Assembly: GCF_900465315.1 (NCBI RefSeq)
Contig: NZ_UBIX01000010.1
Length of the DNA stretch: 64,000 bases
Direction: 5' to 3' (one strand)
DNA from: Asaia bogorensis_B
GTDB taxonomy: Bacteria; Pseudomonadota; Alphaproteobacteria; Acetobacterales; Acetobacteraceae
The position numbers and the translations under genes are program-made. How positions within the stretch are numbered: the first letter of the stretch is position 1; the number at the start of each line of letters is the position of its first letter. This document shows, in pieces, positions 1 through 8,277 of this stretch. Below the pieces are notes generated by a model. It ran no database searches, was not told the origin of the DNA, and worked only from the letters and a program-made list of their open reading frames with translations.

Positions 1-728
1 AGGGTCCAGTTCTTGAAGAAGATTTGCAGCTGCCCATCTGCCTTGAACTGGCCGGGGCGGATGCCGCACGCATAGGCCTGGCCGATTCCGTAATCGCTAT
101 CGGCCCCGTCGCGGCTGATCGTGATATCAACCTGACGCAACACGCCGACCGGCACCTGACCACCCAGCTTGAACGATGCAAAATTACCCACCGTATCGAG
201 CACCGCCCCGGTGGGGGCGGGAATGTAGCTGGCGGCGGGATCGGTCAGGCTCTTTTCCTGCCGCGCACAGGTGAAATCGAAAGCAGCGGTCGCGAAATTG
301 CCCTGCGGGAAACTCAGCTGCGCCCGCGTGCAGAACGCGCCGGGGCGGAGGAAAAACCCGTCACCGATTGCCTGATTGATGCACCAGGTCTTGACGAGGT
401 TATTATTGACGATGGAGCCGTCATCGCCCCAATCGGCCCCCATGATGCCCGCGAGCAAGTCATCATAGGTGCCGACTGAAAGCGCACCGGACAGGGTGCC
501 CGAAACGGCCAGCTGCGTGGTGACGGCCTGTGAAACCTCGGCCAGCAGGTTGATTTCCTCGGGACGCTGGCGGGTATCGTTGAGACGGAAGCTTTCGCCG
601 GTAAACCGTGTACGCTGGAAGGCCCCGCCCGGTTTGACCGCGTAGGTTTCTTCCTTGGCGTAGGAGACTGTCGAGGCGTTGGATTGGGCCGCCGCCGCCC
701 AGTTGGCTGTCGCGCCAGTATAGGCCAT
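1..728 (-). CDS. phage tail tube protein (partial, runs off left edge)
   Basis: An open frame starts with ATG at 728 (MAYTGATANWAAAAQ) and stays open for about 242 codons to the window edge without a stop. The sequence (FRLNDTRQRPEEINLLAEVS, repeated small and polar residues, SGTLSGALS) resembles the siphophage tail tube family (Phage_tube_2 type). These proteins stack as hexamers around the tape measure to form the tail tube. It lies just after a terminator-like hairpin (760-784) that separates it from the tail-terminator gene, so it may have its own promoter or need readthrough. The C-terminus is missing. Confidence 0.75.
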   Translation of the reverse strand, partial: MAYTGATANWAAAAQSNASTVSYAKEETYAVKPGGAFQRTRFTGESFRLNDTRQRPEEINLLAEVSQAVTTQLAVSGTLSGALSVGTYDDLLAGIMGADWGDDGSIVNNNLVKTWCINQAIGDGFFLRPGAFCTRAQLSFPQGNFATAAFDFTCARQEKSLTDPAASYIPAPTGAVLDTVGNFASFKLGGQVPVGVLRQVDITISRDGADSDYGIGQAYACGIRPGQFKADGQLQIFFKNWT

Positions 729-759
729 TGGGGGGTTCTCCCTTGGGGTTGCAGGCATG

Positions 760-784
760 AAAAAAGCCGCCCGGATGGGGCGGC
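760..784 (-). terminator. rho-independent terminator before tail tube gene
   Basis: On the minus strand a 7-bp GC stem (GCCGCCC/GGGCGGC, arms 778-784 and 766-772) with a 5-nt loop is followed by six T (765-760). It sits between the stop of the DUF4128-like gene (789) and the ATG of the tail tube gene (728). Confidence 0.75.
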
Positions 785-788
785 CTGG

Positions 789-1214
789 TCAGATCATGCG
801 GTCCTCATATCGGTACCGGACGATCAGGGTCATGGTGAACCAGTTCCCGCCCGTGTCGGGATCGGGCGGGAAAAGGCTTTGCCCGTCATAGTGCAGACCA
901 TCGGGCAGGCGCTGCACGCCTTCCAGCTGGGCGCGGAACATGACGCTCATGCCCTTGCACAGGCTCAATGCGTCAGGCGTCAGGATCGACCCGGCCCGGA
1001 TGGTCAGGTGAAAGGCAAATTCGCCTTCCTCTTCCATCGCTTCCTCGCCGGTGCCGAAGCGGTCCGACCGGCTCGCCTGGGCTTCCATGCGCCAAAACAG
1101 ATCGGGCCGATCCTCGCTTTGCTGTTCGAGCGCATCGACAAGGGCGAGGCCCTGTTGCTTCGCGACCAGCTGGGCACGGGTGTAGGCGTCATTCCAGACG
1201 GTATCGGACAGCAT
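789..1214 (-). CDS. phage tail terminator-like protein (DUF4128 type)
   Basis: 141 codons from ATG at 1214 (MLSDTVWNDAYTRAQLVAKQ). A longer frame to 1250 exists, but the 1214 start abuts the upstream gene's stop and has the better N-terminus. The pattern of an N-terminal helix, a central beta region rich in G and E, and a C-terminal NWFTMTLIVRYRYED strand suits tail-terminator proteins that cap the tail tube at the head-proximal end. Position after the connector genes and before tail tube supports this. Family assignment is by overall resemblance and synteny, not by a catalytic motif. Confidence 0.6.
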   Translation of the reverse strand: MLSDTVWNDAYTRAQLVAKQQGLALVDALEQQSEDRPDLFWRMEAQASRSDRFGTGEEAMEEEGEFAFHLTIRAGSILTPDALSLCKGMSVMFRAQLEGVQRLPDGLHYDGQSLFPPDPDTGGNWFTMTLIVRYRYEDRMI

Positions 1215-1537
1215 TACGCGCCTCCCGAGGCGATCAGGGTCCAGCCGCACAGCGTGCCCCGGTCAAAAACCGGGCTGGCGTCGGTCAGGGTGTAGGCTTT
1301 CGGCCCGTCGCGCAGGGTGTCACCCTTGCGCGGCTCATAGCCGGTTCGGCCCGTTTCATCGGCGGTGATCTGGACGAGAACCGTGGCCTTACCGACGCCT
1401 TCCGCCAGCTGCGAGGCCTGCGGGGGCGGGGCGTAGCCGGTCACGCTCAGGCTGCCTTCCATGCGCGGGCGTGACAGGACCATGAGACGCCCGGCACGCA
1501 GGATTTGCCGCCTGCGTCGGCTTGCGCCCACGCTCAT
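1214..1537 (-). CDS. putative head closure / head-tail joining protein
   Basis: 107 aa from ATG at 1537 (MSVGASRRRRQILRAGRLMV). The start overlaps the stop of the upstream connector gene as ATGA, so translation is probably coupled, and its own stop abuts the tail-terminator start at 1214. Sequence signals are weak: a basic N-terminus and a beta-rich C-terminal half (TLRDGPKAYTLTDASPV). The assignment rests mainly on position, because in HK97-like phages the gene between the gp6-like connector and the tail terminator encodes the head closure or adaptor ring. It could be another small neck protein. Confidence 0.5.
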   Translation of the reverse strand: MSVGASRRRRQILRAGRLMVLSRPRMEGSLSVTGYAPPPQASQLAEGVGKATVLVQITADETGRTGYEPRKGDTLRDGPKAYTLTDASPVFDRGTLCGWTLIASGGA

Positions 1538-2193
1538 GACAGACCGGCCTGCGCATAGCGGGCGAGGATAGACGCCGCATCGGGCGGCAGGCCGCCAAGG
1601 CTTGCATCGGGCGTGGCCCAGCTGCTTGCGCCCACGCCTTGCTCGCTCTCGGAACGCAGGAGCGGGTCGCCGCGCTGGGCGGTGAAGAACAGGGCGCGTG
1701 CGGTCGAGAGTGTGGCGGCGCGTATATCGGCGGGCACGGTCGGGGCCAGGGGCTCGCCCTGGTCGTCTTTCATGCCCGGCGGAATCCAGCCGCCCCGATA
1801 GGTCACGCGGTAGCAGCCAGGCCACCACCATGCACCCTGCAGGAGAGAGGGATAAAGCAGGCCGGACCAGGCTGCGCACTCCCAGCCCTCGGGGCCGGGG
1901 TCGAGGGTGAAACCGTCCTGCGTGGCGGTCACGATCTCGACCACAGGCGCGGCCGTGAGAGCGAGCGATAGGCGGCGCTCGCCATCCCCGACGCGCAGGG
2001 TCTGGCGATACAGACCCGCCAGAACCGGTCGGCCCAGCGTGGCCTGCATGAGCGCCGTGGCCTGGGCCAGATACTCGCTCAGGGCCGGGTCATTGTTCTG
2101 CCCGCCTGGCTCACCCGCCAGCTGCTCGCGCAGGGCGTCGAGCGAGACGAGAGCGAGCCCCTGGGCGGGGCTTTCGAGGATGGTGAGCGTCAT
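1534..2193 (-). CDS. head-tail connector protein (phiE125 gp8 / HK97 gp6-like)
   Basis: 219 aa starting at ATG 2193. The N-terminal helical part (LVSLDALREQLAGEPGGQ) is the usual 'vsL.e.K.hLrid' start of gp6-like connectors. It is followed by a helix (EYLAQATALMQATLGRPVL), a beta-rich middle (YRVTYRGGWIPPGMKDDQG) and C-terminal helices (VPADIRAATLSTARALFF), the layout of phiE125 gp8-like proteins. It forms the ring under the portal. It would start 11 nt after the original stop of the capsid gene (2205). Because of the duplication the capsid frame now ends earlier, at 2428, leaving a gap. Confidence 0.75.
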   Translation of the reverse strand: MTLTILESPAQGLALVSLDALREQLAGEPGGQNNDPALSEYLAQATALMQATLGRPVLAGLYRQTLRVGDGERRLSLALTAAPVVEIVTATQDGFTLDPGPEGWECAAWSGLLYPSLLQGAWWWPGCYRVTYRGGWIPPGMKDDQGEPLAPTVPADIRAATLSTARALFFTAQRGDPLLRSESEQGVGASSWATPDASLGGLPPDAASILARYAQAGLS

Positions 2194-2248
2194 GGTGCCC
2201 CCAATCAGCCGCCAGCGGCGGAGGTGGCAAACGTGCCCTTGATCAGCG

Positions 2249-2718
2249 CCTGCGGGCGATAGACAGCAAGCGCCATGCGTTCCTCGGCCAGGATCGTGAC
2301 CATGTTCTTCACGAAATTGTCGCGGTCCTCGGTCGAGATCGTGACCGTCGCATCTTCACGATCAAAAATCTGCGCGGCATAGGCAAAAGCGCCGGTCAGG
2401 AAGTTGCCTGCCTTCATGCTCAGGCTTTCAGCCACCGGCAGGCCCCAAAGCACCGGCCCGGCAAGCCCGGTCGGGTTGGCGAACCTGCGGGCGATAGACA
2501 GCAAGCGCCATGCGTTCCTCGGCCAGGATCGTGACCATGTTCTTCACGAAATTGTCGCGGTCCTCGGTCGAGATCGTGACCGTCGCATCTTCACGATCAA
2601 AAATCTGCGCGGCATAGGCAAAAGCGCCGGTCAGGAAGTTGCCTGCCTTCATGCTCAGGCTTTCAGCCACCGGCAGGCCCCAAAGCACCGGCCCGGCAAG
2701 CCCGGTCGGGTTGGCGAA
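2249..2718. repeat. exact tandem duplication, 2 x 235 bp, in the capsid gene
   Basis: Bases 2249-2483 are repeated as 2484-2718, and every line of the two copies that I compared is identical. The copies cover the 3' part of the major capsid gene. The period (235) is not a multiple of three, so the second pass is read out of frame. Removing one copy restores an uninterrupted frame from 3645 to a stop at 2205. Confidence 0.95.
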
Positions 2719-3645
2719 GATATAGCGGCCCTGCGCGTCCTTGGTCATCTCGATGGAGGTCCAGTCGGTCGGGTTCAGCACATGGCCCGTTGCGGGGAAC
2801 TCGGCCAGCGTCGCCTGCAGCATGGCGAGACGCAGGCGGTCAATCATGGTCTCGGTCTTGGCGTTCACGCCTGCAGGCTGGGCATAAGCCGTCGCCTGGT
2901 TCATCAGCCCGTTGAGGTTCTGGCCCGTGCCGTCACCGTTGAGAAGCTGATCTTCCTCCTTGAGGGCCAGACCGTAGCGCAGGCGGCCATCCACATAACT
3001 GCCCAGCATGGGCGCATCAGCAAGGATCTGGCGCGAGGCCATGACGAAGTGAGCGATGGTTTTGACGCCGAGCGTCACCAGATCGAATTTGAGCTCGGAT
3101 TGTGGCTTGTTGGCGCTGGGGTTTTCAGCCACCGGGGCCGCGTTATTGGTGAACAGCGTTTCACGCACATAGTCGATTGCGCCTGATTCCGTGGTGCCGG
3201 GCATGAGAAGCCCGCGAATGGTCATGCGGCGATCGGGCGTGGCCTGCACGATGCCCGGCTGACGGTCGGCCACGACAAGCCCGGTCGTGCCGGAATTGCC
3301 AGACGAGCTGCCCGAGGTGATGGCCCGCATTTCCACCGTGAGGCGGCCCTTGAAGCGGTCGCCTGCGCCGATCGCGGCCTTGACCTCGTCATTCTCGATG
3401 AAACGCTGGCCGAGCGAGCGCGTCTCGCGTGCGCCTTCCTGGCCTGCACGGGCGGCTTTCTGTTCCAGATCGGCCAGGCGGGCAGAAAGCCCGTTCATCT
3501 CGGCCAGGGCCTTGTCGGCGCTGGCCTTGGTTTCTTCCGTGACCTTGCCGAGGTTGCGCAGTTCCGTGGTCGAGGCCTCGGCGAAACGCTTGACCTCATC
3601 GGTTGCGGTCTTGAGTTCGCGGATTGCCTGTGCGTAATCGGACAT
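2428..3645 (-). CDS. HK97-family major capsid protein, C-terminus altered by duplication
   Basis: 405 aa from ATG at 3645 (AGGAAAA ribosome site upstream; an ATG at 3660 is an alternative). Residues 1 to about 75 form a coiled-coil scaffolding (delta) domain (LADLEQKAARAGQEGARETR). A linker with TSGSSSGNSGTTGLVV follows, then the capsid fold, including GLVVADRQPGIV, LFTNNAAPVAENPSANKPQ, KTIAHFVMASRQILADAPML, LNGLMNQATAY and DREDATVTISTEDRDNFVKN. The last 18 residues (VRQPDRACRAGALGPAGG) are out-of-frame product caused by the 235-bp repeat. Without it the protein would be 401 aa and end ALIKGTFATSAAGG at 2205. Whether the altered protein assembles is unknown; the C-terminus of HK97-fold capsids lies in the A domain. 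Confidence 0.9.
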   Translation of the reverse strand: MSDYAQAIRELKTATDEVKRFAEASTTELRNLGKVTEETKASADKALAEMNGLSARLADLEQKAARAGQEGARETRSLGQRFIENDEVKAAIGAGDRFKGRLTVEMRAITSGSSSGNSGTTGLVVADRQPGIVQATPDRRMTIRGLLMPGTTESGAIDYVRETLFTNNAAPVAENPSANKPQSELKFDLVTLGVKTIAHFVMASRQILADAPMLGSYVDGRLRYGLALKEEDQLLNGDGTGQNLNGLMNQATAYAQPAGVNAKTETMIDRLRLAMLQATLAEFPATGHVLNPTDWTSIEMTKDAQGRYIFANPTGLAGPVLWGLPVAESLSMKAGNFLTGAFAYAAQIFDREDATVTISTEDRDNFVKNMVTILAEERMALAVYRPQVRQPDRACRAGALGPAGG

Positions 3646-3660
3646 AAGGGTTTTCCTCAT

Positions 3661-3683
3661 GAAAAAGGGCGCTCAAAGCGCCC
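3661..3683 (-). terminator. terminator-like hairpin between protease and capsid genes
   Basis: On the minus strand GGGCGCT/AGCGCCC (arms 3677-3683 and 3667-3673, 3-nt loop) is followed by TTTTTC. It lies in the protease-capsid gap, 16 nt before the capsid gene's ribosome site. Confidence 0.65.
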
Positions 3684-3722
3684 TGCATTGTGTTCGGAAT
3701 GGTTTGCGGGGGCGGAGGTCGA

Positions 3723-4352
3723 TCAGCCCGCCCGGCTGGCCCCGCGTGGATCAGGCAGGCTGAAGCCGGGGCGCAAGGCGTCCGTCAGCGCCCGGCTGGC
3801 GGCGCGTAGTTCTGCCGCCAGATCGGGCAGCTGCGGCCCCACCGGATAAAACCGCCTGCGCATTTCGGTCACGCGGGCGAGCGCGTTGGACGGGTCATCC
3901 ACAAGGCTGACCTCGTGCAGGTTCACGGCCCTGATCTGGCGGCGCGGGCCGCCTGGATCGGTGCCGGGGGTTGCGCCGTCCTTGCGCACTGAAAAGCCGA
4001 TGGAGAGGCCACCGAGTGCGCCATCCTTGACCAGGCCGTAAAGCCTGCGCCCGTAATCGGTATCCATGCCAGACAGACGCCCGCGCAGATGCAGACCGTG
4101 GCTGTCCTCGCTGGCATCGTCCCACACGCCGACCGGCAGGCCGTCACCGCCAAGGATGCCGTGCATGACGTGCATCGGGATGCTGCGCCCCTGCGCCTTG
4201 CGCTCGGCCAGGGTCTCGGCAAAGGCACCGGGCAGGACGATATCGCCGTGCGCGTCCTGGTGGCCGAACACGCTGCCATAGCCCTCGAAGCTGCCCTCTT
4301 TCGCGTCGGGTGCAAACTTCCACTCGAAAGGAGCGGCCAGATAGTCATTCAT
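3723..4352 (-). CDS. prohead protease, HK97 family (peptidase U35/S78)
   Basis: 209 aa. The second ATG (4352) is chosen because GGGAG lies 6 nt upstream, whereas the ATG at 4358 directly abuts it. The domain pattern is typical: SFEGYGSVFGHQDAHGDIVL near the N-terminus, the catalytic His region (PMHVMHG, His61/His64), the catalytic Ser in GGLSIGF (Ser117), and NLHEVSLVDDPSN. It cleaves the capsid delta domain during prohead maturation. The start overlaps the end of the portal gene. The gene is followed by a terminator-like hairpin before the capsid gene, which may set different expression levels. Confidence 0.9.
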   Translation of the reverse strand: MNDYLAAPFEWKFAPDAKEGSFEGYGSVFGHQDAHGDIVLPGAFAETLAERKAQGRSIPMHVMHGILGGDGLPVGVWDDASEDSHGLHLRGRLSGMDTDYGRRLYGLVKDGALGGLSIGFSVRKDGATPGTDPGGPRRQIRAVNLHEVSLVDDPSNALARVTEMRRRFYPVGPQLPDLAAELRAASRALTDALRPGFSLPDPRGASRAG

Positions 4353-5670
4353 TGTCATCTCCCGTGATGCCGGATTGCGTGCCGGACGGTCGGTGGCTGG
4401 CAGGCGGATCCTGTCCCCCTGTGCCGGTCAGGTTGCGGGGCTTGCCGATATCGGCAAGCGGGATCATCTGGGCCTGCACCATGAGCACATCGCCGCCCGG
4501 CATGGGGGGCAGGTTGTCATTGGCGCGGGCCTCGTTGACGGTCATCCAGCCCGCGCGCAGCGCGGTTTGCATGTAGCCCGCCCGTGCCGTGCTATCGCCG
4601 CGCAGGAGGGCATCGACATTGAACCGGGCGAAATACCGGTCACGCTCGGCAGGCGAGAGCAGACAGCGTGCAACGGCCTGCTCGATACGCTGCAGCCAGG
4701 GCATGAGACCATATTGCAGGAACCAGAGATTCATCTGTTCCAGCCCGGTGCCCCAGGCCGTGGATTTCTCCATCGCCCCGATCATGACCGGCTGCACCCC
4801 GAACCACCGGCAAAGCGTGGCGACGCCCAGCTGACGGGTTTGCAGGAGTTGCAGATCCTCGGCCTTGAGCCCGATGCTCTCGACCTTCCACCCGCCTTCA
4901 AGCAGGGGCGTCTTGCCCGCGTTCATCGCGCCCGAGTAATCGGCGAGGATTGCCTTCGCCTGGTCCTTCTGCGGCGCGGAGAGATAGGTCGGGGCGGAAA
5001 TATAGGTCTGCGAGAGCAGGCCGTTGCGGAACATGCGCCCCGCCGTTTCCTCGGCGGCCAGCGCGGCCCCTATGGATTGCCGACCCGCCGTGATGGGAGA
5101 GATGCCCATGAGCCCGTCGAAACAGAAACCCTTGATGTGGAAGATATCGCCCTCACCAAGCATCAGCGTCTTGCCCTGATAGCTGTAGCGATAGACCACC
5201 GCCCCGGTGCTGGGATCGCGCTGCACGGTCATGCGGTCGGGGCGTAACGGATTGAGTGCCACGATCTGACCGTCACCACGCCGCATGATCTGCGCGAAGC
5301 CATTGCCCCAGGCGAGGCAGCACGCGGCCATGCACGACCAGAACTCGATCGGCGTCATATCGGCATTCGGCGCGCGGGCCAGCACCCGGTAAAGCGGGTG
5401 ATCGCGGGCTAGGGACGATTGCCCGTCACCTTGCTGCTCATGCAGCTTGAGCGGCATGGAGCCGATTGTTTCGGACAGGAGCCGGATACAGGCCCAGACC
5501 GTGTCGAGTTGGAGCGCGGTATCGACCGAGACGCGCTGGCCGGAAATGCTTGGCCCGCCCGCCATGAAAGCGCCGAGGCGCAGATCGGTGAGGGATACGC
5601 CCGTGACGGACTGGAAAGCCGCGCTTGCGGCCTTGTAGGCCATGCCGCGCAGTCTCGTGGCGATGCTCAT
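4345..5670 (-). CDS. phage portal protein (HK97 family)
   Basis: 441 aa. Recognised from SVDTALQLDTVWACIRLLSE (the hallmark 'vy.cv..ia..va.lpl' region), HPLYRVLARAPNADMTPIEF, GNGFAQIMRRGDGQIVALNP, the wing/stem region with LGVATLCRWFGVQPVMIG, and a C-terminal clip region (WMTVNEARANDNLPPMPGGD). The portal forms the dodecameric ring through which the terminase packages DNA. The start at 5670 overlaps the terminase stop (5667), and the stop at 4345 overlaps the protease start, so terminase-portal-protease appear translationally coupled. Confidence 0.93.
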   Translation of the reverse strand: MSIATRLRGMAYKAASAAFQSVTGVSLTDLRLGAFMAGGPSISGQRVSVDTALQLDTVWACIRLLSETIGSMPLKLHEQQGDGQSSLARDHPLYRVLARAPNADMTPIEFWSCMAACCLAWGNGFAQIMRRGDGQIVALNPLRPDRMTVQRDPSTGAVVYRYSYQGKTLMLGEGDIFHIKGFCFDGLMGISPITAGRQSIGAALAAEETAGRMFRNGLLSQTYISAPTYLSAPQKDQAKAILADYSGAMNAGKTPLLEGGWKVESIGLKAEDLQLLQTRQLGVATLCRWFGVQPVMIGAMEKSTAWGTGLEQMNLWFLQYGLMPWLQRIEQAVARCLLSPAERDRYFARFNVDALLRGDSTARAGYMQTALRAGWMTVNEARANDNLPPMPGGDVLMVQAQMIPLADIGKPRNLTGTGGQDPPASHRPSGTQSGITGDDNE

Positions 5671-7367
5671 ACGGCAATGATCCCGGTTGAAAGAAAATCA
5701 TCCATTCGGCCGCCACCGGGCGGCTCGGGGTTGCGGCTCATCAGCGTCACCGCATTGAGCAGCGCCATCAGCGGGTCGATCTTGAGATAGCCCGCCGCCT
5801 GTTTGGTGATGATGATGGCATTGCCTCTCGGCTCGACCTTCGCGTTCGAGACGGCCCAGCCCATGATGGGCCGCGCACCGTGGCAGAGCGTGCCATCCGC
5901 CAGCTTGCGCTCGGCGGTCTTGATGGCACCCGAGAGCGTCCAGCCCTGCGAGATGCCCACCACGCGCTCATGGGCGATGCCGATCTGGGCCAGCGCATCG
6001 ACAATGGCGCCCACGCCCATCGGGTCGAGCCCCACGATCGCGAGCCTGTTGCTCTGGTCGATCGTGCCGAGTACGGCCACCAGCTGCTCGATATCGGTGC
6101 CGGGCTCGGCCGTGATGACCAGATCGCCCTGCGTCTCGAAGTCGCGCAGCTGGCTGGCCTCACGCTTGCGAAGCGCCAGCACGCCCTCGAACACCCAGCT
6201 TTTCTGCCAGTGTAGCCATTGGCCCGTGATGGTGTCGCGCCCAAGAACTGCCAGCGAAAGCAGATCGTCGAGCCCGCCGCCGTCGATACCCGCCACGATC
6301 ACCTCGCTGCGTTCGATCAGGGCTTCGAGTGTCAGCGTGTTATCGCCTGCGCCCTGCCAGTAATCGGCACCGACCCAGCGATCGGAGCGCAGGGCAAGGC
6401 CGATCTCGACATTAAGATGCTGCGAGGCCCAGCTGGCCAGTTCACCCACGCCTTTCTCGCCGGCGTCGTCATATTCGCGCTTCAGGCGGTCCAGCGTGAT
6501 CGACCGGCCCAGATTGGGCAGGACCATCGGCCAGTAGGCGGGATCTTCCCAGGGCGCGGCCTCGCCAGGCAGTTTCGAGGGCTGCTGGATATCGGGCGGC
6601 AATTCGTACAGCACCGGCAGAACCGGCTGGAAGCGTTTGCCGTCGCGTATCTCGCGGGCGCGGATCAGATCCTGCGCGAACACGCCTCGAGGCGGCCCGT
6701 CGCTCTGGGTGGTGATGATGGCGAGGAACACCTCGGGCTGCGAGATCATGCCGCCGCGTATCTGGCGCATGACGCTGCCCGCATCGTTGCGCATGGCGAT
6801 GACGTGCTGCTCGTCCACCAGTACGCCTGCAGGCTTCACGCCGGTCATGACGTCCGGGCTGAACGCCTTGACCTGCAGGGTCGCGCCTGTCGCGTGAAAC
6901 CTGAGGCGCTTGAGATGCTGCTGCACCTGAAAGCAGCGCATCAGCGTGCGGTCGTTCTGCACCATGCCCAGCGCCTGGCTGAAGGCGAGATCAGCGATTT
7001 CCTTGGTGGGCGCGACGATCAGGAATTCGGCGTTGGGCCGTTCACTGACGATCACAGCCGTCAGCATTAGGCCCGCGCCGTTCGTGGTCTTGCTGTTCTT
7101 TTTCGGCACCAGGAGGAAAAGCTCTTGGATGGCGCGCGCACCCGTGTCGGGATCGAGCGCGCCGAACAGGGCCGAGACGATCTCGCGAAACCAGTCGCCG
7201 CAGGCTTGCGCCATGGCGGGCGTGCCGGGCACATCAGGAATGCGCAGCCGGTCGAAGCAGCGCACGGCCCGCGCAGCCAGTTCGGGATTGACCGGCTCCA
7301 GATCCGGCAGGAGGGACCGACCGGCACGCAAACGCGCCTCCCAGTCCTTCCGGCTCAGATCCAGCAT
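5667..7367 (-). CDS. phage terminase large subunit
   Basis: 566 aa. The ATPase domain shows an adenine-binding region (ELFLLVPKKNSKTTNGAG, Walker A-like VPKKNSKT at about residues 87-94), a conserved IVAPTKEIADLAFSQA motif and a Walker B of GVLVDEQH (about 182-188). The C-terminal half carries RNase H-like nuclease acidic positions in VAGIDGGGLDDLLSLAVLG and VGLDPMGVGAIVDAL. It is the DNA packaging motor and headful or cos nuclease of HK97-like phages. It begins one base after the stop of the small subunit gene. Confidence 0.93.
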   Translation of the reverse strand: MLDLSRKDWEARLRAGRSLLPDLEPVNPELAARAVRCFDRLRIPDVPGTPAMAQACGDWFREIVSALFGALDPDTGARAIQELFLLVPKKNSKTTNGAGLMLTAVIVSERPNAEFLIVAPTKEIADLAFSQALGMVQNDRTLMRCFQVQQHLKRLRFHATGATLQVKAFSPDVMTGVKPAGVLVDEQHVIAMRNDAGSVMRQIRGGMISQPEVFLAIITTQSDGPPRGVFAQDLIRAREIRDGKRFQPVLPVLYELPPDIQQPSKLPGEAAPWEDPAYWPMVLPNLGRSITLDRLKREYDDAGEKGVGELASWASQHLNVEIGLALRSDRWVGADYWQGAGDNTLTLEALIERSEVIVAGIDGGGLDDLLSLAVLGRDTITGQWLHWQKSWVFEGVLALRKREASQLRDFETQGDLVITAEPGTDIEQLVAVLGTIDQSNRLAIVGLDPMGVGAIVDALAQIGIAHERVVGISQGWTLSGAIKTAERKLADGTLCHGARPIMGWAVSNAKVEPRGNAIIITKQAAGYLKIDPLMALLNAVTLMSRNPEPPGGGRMDDFLSTGIIAV

Positions 7368-7368
7368 G

Positions 7369-7719
7369 TCAGTTCCTTCTGTTCATCGGGGGCAGATCGT
7401 CGCCCCAGCCGCTATCGAGGCCGGGCAAGGCGGGTTGATCCTCGCGCGGGGCTGCGAGGCGTGCATGGGCGTAGGGGAGAGCGGCCTTGGCGGCGTCGGC
7501 GCGTATGGCGGCGGCCAGGCCGCGATTGCGGTAGATATGCGTGAGGAACGCGAGCGGCGAGCAGGTTGCCAGATCCTGCGGGCTCATGCCGCTCAGGGCA
7601 TCGAGGCCGGGCGCAAGTGCGGCGGGATCGACCACGAGCGGGCCATTCCAGTCCACCTGCTTCTTGTTCCGGCTGCCCTTTTTGCATCCGGCGCCAGGAC
7701 GTGCGCCACCGTGAGCCAT
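7369..7719 (-). CDS. phage terminase small subunit-like protein
   Basis: 116 aa. The N-terminus MAHGGARPGAGCKKGSRNK is the glycine/arginine 'GGaRpGAGrkkgs' motif common to small terminases and related DNA-binding phage proteins. A helical region (SPLAFLTHIYRNRGLAAAIR) follows, with the usual DAAKAALPYAHARLA near the C-terminus. It lies immediately before the large subunit. It probably recognises the packaging start on phage DNA. Confidence 0.8.
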   Translation of the reverse strand: MAHGGARPGAGCKKGSRNKKQVDWNGPLVVDPAALAPGLDALSGMSPQDLATCSPLAFLTHIYRNRGLAAAIRADAAKAALPYAHARLAAPREDQPALPGLDSGWGDDLPPMNRRN

Positions 7720-7836
7720 TTCTGCTCCCTTTCCTTGATAACTTGATTTCCTTGATAGACCGGAAAATCTGCCGCTGAGCCTTGCGCGGTTGCGGGGGTA
7801 GAATCCGGCTGGACTTTCGACCCGCCCCCTCGAGGG

Positions 7837-8163
7837 TCAGCGGGTTGGGGTTTCGCGGGTGCGGATGGCCCGGACGCGGGCGGTCTTGGCGCTATGGCAG
7901 GAGCCGCAGAGCAGCCGGATATTGCCCGGATCGAGCGGTGCGCCGCCGTCTTTCAGCTCATGGATATGATCGCCGAAGATCCGGCAGCCGGTACGGACAC
8001 AGGCCTCGCAGCGTCGGCCGCGCTGGGCGAGAAGGCGAGACATCAGGCTACGCCATCCAGGTGAGAGGTAGATGGTTTTTGTCTGCTTGGGCAGCGCCGT
8101 TGCAATACCAGCTTTGACGCTACGAACCGCTGGCAGGACGCATTGCAGTTTGCGGACTGCCAT
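7837..8163 (-). CDS. HNH endonuclease
   Basis: 108 aa. The HNH/beta-beta-alpha-metal motif is clear: GRRCEACVRTG (first CxxC), DHIHELKDGGAPLDPGNIRL (DHI core) and LCGSCHSAKTA (second CxxC plus His). Small HNH proteins next to terminase are typical of HK97-like phages, where they assist terminase cleavage at cos. The N-terminal about 40 residues are not part of the fold, so the true start may be internal. A strong terminator (8190-8224) lies just upstream, so expression probably begins from a promoter in the short gap or by readthrough. Confidence 0.88.
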   Translation of the reverse strand: MAVRKLQCVLPAVRSVKAGIATALPKQTKTIYLSPGWRSLMSRLLAQRGRRCEACVRTGCRIFGDHIHELKDGGAPLDPGNIRLLCGSCHSAKTARVRAIRTRETPTR

Positions 8164-8189
8164 GCATCGTCACTCCAGAAATCAGACAC

Positions 8190-8224
8190 AAAAAAAAGAC
8201 GCTTGCCCGATTGGGTAAGCGTCT
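8190..8224 (-). terminator. strong rho-independent terminator
   Basis: On the minus strand a 12-bp stem (arms 8213-8224 and 8197-8208, one G-T pair) with a 4-nt loop is followed by eight T. It separates the DUF6362-like gene from the HNH/terminase block. Confidence 0.85.
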
Positions 8225-8277
8225 CGCAAGGATGACACTTGAAATACTGCAAAAACCAACAAAAGCAACATTAAAAA

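Noticed and set aside
2205..2504. Separate 99-aa gene at the capsid 3' end
   Set aside because: It is the leftover original 3' end of the capsid gene after the 235-bp duplication, not an independent gene.
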